From assembly GCA_028455995.1 (NCBI GenBank), contig JABELC010000013.1, forward strand, positions 1,426,001 through 1,490,000: a stretch of 64,000 bases of DNA. The letters run 5' to 3'. Shown one piece after another: positions 51,538 through 61,387 of this stretch; within the stretch, counting starts at the first letter, position 1; each line of letters begins with the position of its first letter. This DNA comes from Scleromitrula shiraiana. Taxonomy: Eukaryota > Ascomycota > Leotiomycetes > Helotiales > Sclerotiniaceae. Under the pieces are notes generated by a model that searched no databases, was not told where the DNA came from, and worked only from the letters and a program-made list of their open reading frames with translations. A program made the translations under genes and the position numbers.

Positions 51538-52859
51538 ATATTTAATATAAAAATAATATTATAATTAGGGGTTATAAATACATATTATAGGTTATCTATA
51601 GCTTAAGATAGATTTTAAGATTTTAAAAAATTATGAAACTCTATAAATTTGTTATATACTGAAAAAAAGCTATAATCTAAAAAGCTTGCCTTAAAAACAA
51701 TATTTTGATTTATAAAGCTTTCTTATTAAAAAATAATAATATTATTTAAATATATAGCTTTATTATATTCAATTTATATATTTTAAATTAAGGATTTAAT
51801 TTTTTTAATAGATTGATAAATAATATATTTTTAAATTTAATTTAAAAAGTATATATATTGATATTTTAAATTTGATTAATATTTAAAAAATAATATTATA
51901 TATTAATATAAATTATATTTAATAAATTTTTTAAATATTCTTTTTGAATAATATATTTTCTATATTTAATAATCTTTAATTTTTTGCTTTGGGTATTTTT
52001 CACTTTAATCTTTTATTTTTGATTTTATTTAATATATCTATATTTTTTAATTTAAATTAATCATTGTTTAATAATATAATTTTAGATTATTTAAATTGCT
52101 AATTAATTTCTATAAAATGATTTCATTACAAAGTATTACTAATATATTTATTTAATAATTTTAATAATAATATAAAAAAATAATTTCGATTATAAAATTA
52201 ATATTATTTTTCCATTTTTTTTCTAAATATTATTATTAAAATCTTTATAAATTTGTTAGATATATTTTATTATTATATTTTATAATGAAATTTGTTTATA
52301 TATTTTTTTATAATATTGAAATGATTTATAAATCTTAAAATGATATTTATTTAAATATAACTTTATATTTATAGTATTATAATAATGCTTCATTAATTAC
52401 TTAAATAAAAGAAAACTATCAATTAATAAATATTATTTTATTAATAATTAAGATTTTTAAAACAATAATATTTTATTATATAATATATATTATAATAAAA
52501 AAATAAGTTATATTAGGTTATTTAACGAGTAATATCATGTAAATATTTAAATTTTGATATGGGGAAAGGTAATATAAAAATAGAGTTTGAATAATGCTTT
52601 ATAGTGATATTAATATATTATATAATTTATTTAAAATATCAAAATTTATGATTTTAAAATCTATAATTTTATTATATAAATTTTAAATTAATATAAAATA
52701 ATAAAATAACCTAATTATTTAACAACAAAAAAGTTATATTTAATAATAAAAAAGTTACATCAAATATATTTTAGCTAAATAAAAATATATCTATATTAAT
52801 CTATATTAATATCTCGATACTTTTATTATAACAATATAAATATATATATTTATAATATT

Positions 52860-53400
52860 TAAGAAAATATTAAACAAATTCAAGAACAAAAGTACAATAT
52901 TGAAGGAAAAACTTTTTATACTTATAAAAATCAAATATAGATATAATAAATATTGATAATAAAAATGATGAAGAATTAATACCTAATACTAATTATAATA
53001 ATAATATATTTGGATATAAATATTAAATATTAAAATCTACAAATATAAATAATATAAATATCGATAATTTAAAGAACAATATTGAATTTAATATAGCAAA
53101 TATTAAATAATAGTTTTTTATTAAAATGAATTATTAATAAAAAGACTTAATCAATAAATCAAAAAACAATATTTATTTTAAAAATGATATAAATTCTATA
53201 AATCATAAAGAATTTAATATAAAAAATAAATTAATTTAATTTTATATATAATATATATTAAAATAATATAGTAAAAAAATATAAAAAAGATATAAAATAG
53301 TTTTATTTATATAAAACAATAATGCAAAAACAAATAAAATGAATAAAAAAAAATCTGAAAAAATTTTATGGGATATCGGATTTATTATTTAATTAACAAA
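52860..53400 (+). pseudogene. Decayed coding stretch in the DNA transposon
   Basis: The + strand here is purine-rich and one frame gives protein-like polar runs (NIKQIQEQKYNIEGKTF, then DNKNDEELIPNTNYNNN). They are broken by TAA/TAG codons of the kind produced when CAA or CAG is mutated. This may be the start of a former transposase or accessory gene that ran toward the right end. No domain is recognisable. Confidence 0.35.
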
Positions 53401-56224
53401 TAATTAAAAGACTAAAAAAAATTATAGAAATAAAATTAATGAAATATGATTATTATAAAGATAATTATATAGTTTTTATAAAAAAGTATATAGATTTAAA
53501 GAAATATTTAATATATTATAAAAAATATTATTATATTAATATTTATAAAAAAATAATTAAAATATTATATAAATAATAAATATATATTTTTTTAATACTT
53601 TATTTATTATTAATATATAAAATTTAAAAAAAACAAGCAAAAACATTAATAACATATCGATATATATTTAAAAAAAATTTAATATTAATTAAAGTTAGTT
53701 ATTAAAATATATTGAATAATAATTTGTATTATAAATATTATAAAGATAAATTAAATTTGTTTTGAAGATAAATTAATATTATATTTTTGAATTATATTAA
53801 TTATAAATTAATATAATAAATATTATATTATAATTATTAATAAATAGGATTTAACTAATAAAGAAAAACTATTATGAAAATAGTCTAGTTATATTGATTA
53901 ATCTTAATCTGTTTTTAGTTAAATAATATAAACAAAAAAACATATTATTAAACTTAATTATTCTAAAACTAAAAAAATATAAAGATTTAAATTCATTTTT
54001 ATATTTATTTGTTAAAAAAATAAAACAATTTAAAAAAAAAATAAACAGAATTCGAAATATCGCTATATATATATATTTTAAATTAAAAATATAGATTATT
54101 TTAATCAATGATAATAAACTAATGATCTTAAATTTAATGATAATAATACAATTAAAAAATAATATTTTATTTTATAAAATTTATATAATTAAAAATATAT
54201 AATTTAATAAAACTCATTATTATATATTTTATATAAGCATTAATCTTTAACAACTTTTTTATCGAATATTATTTTAATAAAAATTTTTTAAAATAAATTA
54301 AATATCAAGTATTAATAATAAAATAAATATATAAAAAAAATATAATATTAAAAATATTAATATTTTATTAAAATTAAAGTTTATTTATTTTCTATAAAAT
54401 TTTTTATTAAATCTAATATATTATATATTATTAAATATATTTCTAATAATTCATAAACTATAAAATAACAAAAAATTGTTTATAAATAATGTTAAAAAGA
54501 CCAAAAGCGCTTATATATTAAATAAAATATTTAAAAAATTAGAAAGTATTAAAGATTATTAATAAAACTCGATTCAAGATATTTTAATAAAATTAAAATA
54601 TATTTTATATTATATTAATATAAATAATGATTTATATAAAATAAAAAAATGGAAAATATAATTTTTGATATATAAATTTTTATTAATTAAAAAAATTAAA
54701 AAATTTTAAAAATATTATAATAATTTTTAATAGTTAAAAAAAACTTATTATATTATACATTAAAATATAATATTTTATAATAAATTATAATATCTAAATA
54801 AATTATATATTAGTTTTATAATAAAATATAAAAAACTATATTATTAAAATTGAAAAAAGTATATATTTATATATTTGATAAATAATTATTTATTATTTCA
54901 TTTATATAAATTTATCTATTATTAAATTATATAAATTAATATATATAATATAATATATTAAAAATTTTAGTTTTAAAATTTATTAATAAACATTTTTAAT
55001 AAAGTATTATTATAAATCTATATTAAAAAAGTTAAATTTCTAATCTAAAATCAGTTAAACATTTATAAATTCTACTTTTATTAATAAAGTATTGAATTTT
55101 AGTTTTTATAAAAATGTTTTTGATGTTATTAAATAGATAGAGCGAAAAATTAAGTAATTATAAAATAATAAAAAAAAAAAATATATATTTTATAATTTTA
55201 TAATATATAAATTATTTATAATTATAAGATTTATTTATTATTAAAAATCGAAAATACTATATAGAATACAAATTAGGTTAATATATTTTTAAAATGATAA
55301 TATAAATATTTAAATAAATAATTAAATATATTAAAAAGCAAAAAAAGATAAAACAATAATTTATAGAGAGATAATATTTTATTATATTAGCAAAATTAAT
55401 TTAACAATAATTATCTTTATTAATTATATAATTATTTAATAATTTATATATGTTGAAGTTTATTATATTTATAAAATCATTTGATTTAATTTATTGTATA
55501 TAGGAAGATTATAATATATATAAATTAAATAAATAATTAAATTGATAAATATTTTAATTAAAAGAATAAAGGGTAGAATTTTATATTATATAATTTTAAA
55601 AATAAATTTATTTATATAGATATAAAAATATTTTGAAGATTAAAATAAGGGATTTGATATATAGATTATTAAAATTATATGATTAATAAAAAATTAAATA
55701 AATCTTTAATAAATAAAAGTTTATTAAAAAATTAAATAATTTTATAAAATAATAAAAAATATAATAAAATTATGTAATTTATATAATTAATAAAAATTAA
55801 TAAAAAATTATTTAATTTTTTATTAATATTTTATTAATTAAAAAATAATTAAATATATAGAGAATATATAAAATAAATTTATAAAAATCTAATAATATTT
55901 TAAATTATATTTATAATTTAGAATTAATAATAAAATCATTTTAAAAATAATTTAATAAATTTAATATATATATTATATTAAAAATATAAAAAATAAACAA
56001 TTTATATTAGATTAATAAATATTATATTTGAGATTAAATTTTAGATTTAAAAATTACTTTAATATAGATTAAATTAAATTATTATATATTAAATATAAAA
56101 TTCAATTTTTAATTAATTATAAATTTAATATATCGATATTTAAAGTTTTAATATGCTCAAACACTAAAATAACCGATTTCTTAAAGTTCATTCAGGGAAG
56201 TCATTGAATTCTATTCAGGTTCGC

Positions 56225-56249
56225 TCCCTGAATACGTGATACCGTAGGG
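56225..56249 (-). repeat. Right 25 bp terminal inverted repeat
   Basis: Perfect inverse match to 36315-36339. Just inside lie CATTCAGGGA (56189-56198) and TATTCAGG (56212-56219), extra copies of the 10 bp motif found within the TIR. Confidence 0.9.
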
Positions 56250-56526
56250 TTCGAGGAGAAGAGACAACTTTAGCCACAATTCGCTAGATATTCACTAGCC
56301 ACATAATTAGTAAGTTCCACGTACCGTAGATCCATGCTTTATATCGCAAACGCGACTTTCCCTTGATCCAAGGATTTCAATTTCAGCAACTCGACAACCT
56401 TTCAATCATCGACAACATTGACCTTTTATCTTCGACGACATCTACCACTTCACTTTGTAACTTTCTACTAGATTATAGCATCACAAATTTATCAATTAAA
56501 CCATCTTTCAAGAACGCGCAATCAAA

Positions 56527-57398
56527 ATGACGGATTACTCCCAACTCAAAGTTCCTGAGCTTAAAAAGCTTCTTCAGGAGAAGTCTTTACCAATTTCGGG
56601 AAATAAGGCAGACCTTATTGCAAGATTACAGGAAGCCGATAAAAAGCCAGCAACAGAAGCTATAGGTATGGTTAGGGATTTCCATTGATGAGAAACCGAA
56701 ACTAACGACTCCAAGCAACCACAGGAGAAGATGAAATCGATTGGGACGAAGACGATGAGAAGAAAGCTACAACAACCACACCCGCGGATGCAGCAGCTAC
56801 CGCTGCTGGAGGAAAGGGAGAAATACCAAATCCTACCAAAGTGCCGAATCAAGAACCCGCAATCGACCCTGCCAAGACGACAGACTTGAAGGTGACAGGA
56901 GGAGAAAATGCACCAACAGCACCAGATGATGTCGTTGCAGTATCAGGGCCCTCAACGGAAACTGCGCCTGTACCAGAAGCGCCAAAACAGGACTTCAGCG
57001 CCGGAATGGAGAAAACCGATGCTCAGAAGGAAGCTGAGAAGCGCGCCGCAAGAGCCAAGCGATTTGGTATTGTGTTGGATGAGGAAGCACAGAAATTAGA
57101 AGAGCGTGCGAAGAAATTTGGATTGGAGGCAAAGGAGACAGTTGTTAAGAGCCTGGATAGTGCGCTTCCCGAGAGAAGAGAAAAGAGAGCTCACGAGGGC
57201 AGACAACAAGGAGGAAGGAACCCCAAGAGGCAGCATACGAATGGCAGACACCAGCAAGCACAAAGACAGTCACAGCGACCTGCACAAAAATCCGGTGGCA
57301 ACGGTGGTGATAAAAAGCCTGCAGGTCGAGTCACAGATGATCCGGTAGAGAAGGCGAAAGCTGAAGAAAGAGCGAAGAGATTCCAGACTACAGCATAA
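56527..57398 (+). CDS. tho1: Tho1/MOS11-like SAP-domain RNA-binding protein
   Basis: Nuclear mRNA-export and transcription-coupled factor (yeast Tho1, human SARNP/CIP29 family). Exons 56527-56665 and 56716-57398, with a 50 bp intron (GTATGG...CCAAG), give 273 residues. The N-terminus MTDYSQLKVPELKKLLQEK...GNKADLIARLQ is a SAP DNA/RNA-binding motif. An acidic/Thr-Ala-rich linker follows (DEIDWDEDDEKK). Residues ~165-210 hold two repeated motifs, KRAARAKRFGIVLDEEAQKL and EERAKKFGLE, typical of the Tho1_MOS11 C-terminal domain, then an RGG/Gln-rich basic segment. The protein ends with a third copy, EERAKRFQTTA. The start codon is 277 bp from the end of the large transposon, so its promoter is very short or includes transposon DNA. 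Confidence 0.92.
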
Positions 57399-57680
57399 TG
57401 AGATAAAGATGCGATCAATTAACGAGAAAGTGGGCGATCTGGCTTCTTAATTCGGACGGAACGATTTGCTGGCCAGCATACTGTATACTAGAGCAATTCT
57501 ATTTTAATTCCAAGGAGATTTGTCTATTCTTTTTGCGATTCTGGGAGCCATTAATACCAAACCTTTTTCTTCACTTTTGTTCTTAACCTTCAGGCGCTCT
57601 AAAATAGACCTTGACTATACTATACATCCACACAAGCTCTGTCTGTGCTTTGCATTCGAGTGACCATCCTATAAGGATTT

Positions 57681-58146
57681 CTAAACCGTTTCTCTTAACT
57701 TCGATGGTACCCATTCTAGTTTCGCCCAGGTAACGCCATCCCATTCAATTTCCTTATCAGTGTTAAAACCGTTGGTACCAATTATCATCCTATGATGTGA
57801 AGTGGAGACATGATAGGACCATGACAGTTGCTGGGGAAGATGTACCTCGAAATCTTCAAACCAACTATTGTCCGTAGACTTTCCCGAAGGATCTGAAAGA
57901 TTCTTCGACAGCGAATGAGCTCCGTTGGATGGCTTTTCACTTTATGATAGGTTTACAAGAGACCTCAAAAGAGGGATATACTCGGATGACCCCCTCAACT
58001 GACCATGATGGTAAAAAGCCAGGTTTACAGCACCATTCCATCGTCACGTTACTGTTTTGGTCCCGAATTTAAGGAACCTATCCCACCATCACTTGACCAA
58101 TTAAATCTATGAGAACCCTGCTCATCCTTCTTCCTAGTGATCCCAT
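57681..58146 (-). pseudogene. Probable gene relic of unknown family
   Basis: The minus strand shows three consecutive protein-like segments in different frames: DEQGSHRFNWSSDGGIGSL, then NVTMEWCCKPGFLPSW...VIRVYPSF, then SWFEDFEVHLPQQLSWSYHV...DKEIEWDGVTWAKLEW up to TAG at 57681-57683. The frame changes lack convincing splice sites. It could also be a gene with unusual introns. It converges on the Tho1-like gene. I do not recognise the family. Confidence 0.35.
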
Positions 58147-61100
58147 GCTGAAAATGGTCTATTTCGGCCCGTCGGGGTAGTTATTTATCGATTTATCAAC
58201 TCGAGCGGGCTTGAAAAGAGTTATTTGCCTGCCAACGCATAAAAGATCGAAGGAATAACTAATTTTTTCTCTCTCAGTTTGCAAGTTGGACGTCAGACAT
58301 TGAAAATGTTGTTTCTTTTCTGTACTGTTCTGTTGTGGCGCTCGTACATGCACTTCGCCACAACATAACAAAAACGTTCTCCATTTTATTTCCGCTGATA
58401 ACGCCGCCAACCCACTGTTGCAGTTGCGTTGCAATTGCCTTTCGGTTCTGCAACACTCAGCTATGCTGGGAATGTCATATCTAGGTAACTCACGATCTCG
58501 GGTCATTTGGTGGAGCGTGAGTTGTGTAGGTGTCAGCCTCACTATACTAATAAAACCTCGGTACTTGGAAAATATCTTGGAATTTAACCATAGTTTTGAG
58601 CAGGAGAATTATCAGTTTTTAGAACAAGAAGATCGACATTTAGGCCCACACGATGCGTATCTACTAGCTATTGTTGTCTTAAATCTATTTATTTTATATT
58701 TTTGCTTTGTGGAGATATTTTGCACTAAACATATGACAAGTACTAGGTTGAAGATCTAGCACCTCTAGCTCTATCCTTAGGGAAAATGTTAAGTTATTCT
58801 TCCTATTCGGGAAATGTGCCAGGGGAATTTCTTCAACTCGCCGAAGAGGATGAAAACTTTTCCGAATCATTGGACGAAAAAGTCTTTCTTTTGGCCAATG
58901 AATAATGCTTTGGACAGAAACTCGCTCGACCGAGGAATAACCAAGATAATAAGATCTCTACTTGGTACACAAAATCGTATTTTGCATAGATAGATATCTA
59001 ATGTCGAAGGATCAATCTACATGTCTTAGCTCTTACTGAGAATTTAATCTTCGTATGGCTGAAAATACGGGTAAACAAGTTGTATATTTTCCAATACAAT
59101 ATGAATCAAATATTCAGACAACGGGCTTAACCGGCTAATCTGCCCGGATATGATCCGTTCAGGTACAAGCTTGTAGATTCGTAGGCTTAAATAAAGCTAT
59201 TCATCACAATAACCCCGGAATTTATAGCACCTAGTGACCTTAAAATGGTTTGATCTTTTACGTGAGAGGCCAAATTACGGGGGATACCGCTGAAAAGCTG
59301 ACAGCGGCCTGGCTATCTTACGCCATTTTAATAGTAAACTATCGGAGTTTTGATATCGTTACGATGAAGATATAGGTAAGTTGAGTCAAGTAAGTGACTA
59401 TGACTAGGAAGTAGGTACCAACGACGATTCGAAAGAAGCGCAAGACCTGCCGCGGGTGAAAATGGTGTAGATCATCTTGCAACAAGCGCGCTCAGTCAAT
59501 CATGTAAAGAGAAATCATCAAATTCAACATCAACCAATTATATCCTCAAACTTGTCACGCAACAAAACATTTTCGAAATTTCGAAATCCAATTTTCGGAT
59601 TCTCTTCGATAATATTGGAATGCGAGCTTGTATAACAGCCGACGAATTATGACATGGCGTTTACGATAACCCCTCATACGGATATCAATCCCAAAAGAGC
59701 TAATCGATCAAAACCACAACATATTAAACGTTGGAACGATGGAACGATGGGAAAAAATATCTCTGTATCCCAAGTGATTTGAGCCGATTATGCCTGACCA
59801 TACATACTTTCTCCCTTTACCAATGAATTAATTATATGGCCTTATTAACATTTCATAGGTCTTGACTTTTAACAAGTTTTTCTCTTTTCTTTTCGTTTTT
59901 ATGGGCGCAGCATTACAGCGATATTGGCGAGTTACAGGGCTCTGCATCTCTCGTCATGCTTCATTTGTGGGCTTACAGAAAATCTCTTACTGTAGGCCCT
60001 GGTAGTTTTCCCTCATTTTCATCCTGTCCTGTTCTAACTTACAGATGAATGGAATGCGAAATGACGAATGTTTATGTGGTTTTGAAATCGTTACCTCAAT
60101 CAATGACTTGCTAAGCTTTTCCAATCTTCTCTTGAAGGATTCCTGTCTTCGGATATCCCAGAGGCACAGTCACAAGGTCCTTTGAACGAATGGCCGATAT
60201 AGAGACCGATCTTTTTCTTTTCTGGTTCATTCGTACAACTCGACTGGTTTATATCAAAATTATAATGGGAATTTGGTATTTAACGCCACAGAGCAACGAC
60301 CAAACAAAGTACCGGGCTTGACCGGTGACGGCAGAAAAGCCTACAATCTGCAACCTCTCAGAGACCAAGTAATGATTGATTACTTTTAGGTTTACAATAA
60401 AAAAAAAGTACATAGGTAACCTAGCTAGGTATTTCTCCACCGCATGCATACCCGAAGTTCTTTAGATGTTGATATATGGATGGACATTTATCCTTTCCCC
60501 TCCCTGACGATCCCATAAACCACTTTTTGTATCCATACATAACGGTACGTATAACCGTACCTACCTCTACCATACATACAATACAGTACATATTTTACAC
60601 GTCCTGCAACCATTTTAGTACGACTCCACGCCCTAAAAATAAAAGGATATGGATACTTGAACCTGCGTTAAGTTGCATTCGAGAGAAGCCAATGGCTTAA
60701 CTATCCCTTCCTACTAAATATCCTCGTCTCCATCCGGCAAAAACATAGGGTGGAAAAAGGTTCTTCACACTCTAGGCCTAACCTTTATCCTTCCCGCAGT
60801 GCGACCCTTATTATTAACCATACACCATACATCTTACGAATCCACGAATATTTGCAAGAAAATCGCTGGCAATTTTTCTTTTCCTCTTCTTTTTCTCTTT
60901 CTCCTATCTCTTTTTCTACTTCTTTACATACAATCTCCTATATTTTGCAAGGAGACTTAGTTCTTTATTGCTTGCATTTCCTTTTCCTGATATCACATAC
61001 CCCGGTCGGTGGTGATTTTGAGAATTTTCATCTCCAATTCATGGTTTCACGTGCTCATACCCAAATTCACTTAGCCACCACACAATCTCTTCTGCCATTT

Positions 61101-61387
61101 GGGACCATACCACCCTCGAATTCCAATCTTCCTAGATAATAAAAGTTGAGATTAGAAAAACTCCTCACGGATCGATACATCTTTTGCAAACAGGTTGGCT
61201 CTTTACACATCGTTCTCCCTCATTATCTGACTAACCTTGTCCAAGTTAGTCGTTCAGTATCATACATAAGTAAACCTGTATACCACATAATAAGGAATGT
61301 CAAACACATATGGTTGTTGCTCTTCATAACACATGGGCGGCACCAAATACATAGTTGCCCTGGGAATGTTGAATTGAGCAAGAGAAT
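58147..61387. other. Long intergenic region without supported genes
   Basis: About 3.2 kb. The frame at 58418-58759 (+) ends with a hydrophobic LLAIVVLNLFILYF segment but has no other support. Small palindromes occur near 59573-59590 (ATTTCGAAATTTCGAAAT type) and 60544-60562 (GGTACG...CGTACC). The last kilobase is pyrimidine-rich and may be the promoter and leader of the gene at 61388. Confidence 0.5.

Larger units (their letters stand above)
36315..56249. mobile_element. Large RIP-mutated DNA transposon, 19.9 kb, with 25 bp TIRs
   Basis: Perfect 25 bp terminal inverted repeats begin CCCTACGGTATCACGTATTC at 36315 and end at 56249. A direct TTC lies immediately outside each end (36312-36314, 56250-56252). 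The interior is about 10% G+C by eye, with innumerable stop codons and no intact gene. A 7.6 kb LTR retrotransposon is nested inside, so the DNA element proper is about 12.3 kb. Subterminal copies of YATTCAGGGA near both ends resemble the transposase-binding repeats known from CACTA/Plavaka-like elements. 3 bp duplications occur in CACTA and Harbinger groups; I cannot assign the superfamily. A decayed coding stretch reads on the + strand from about 52860. Confidence 0.8.

Noticed and set aside
36315..56249. The AT-rich block as a centromere
   Set aside because: Perfect inverted repeats and a target duplication at both edges, plus a nested LTR element, explain it as a mobile element. At 20 kb with genes directly adjacent, it needs no centromere explanation.
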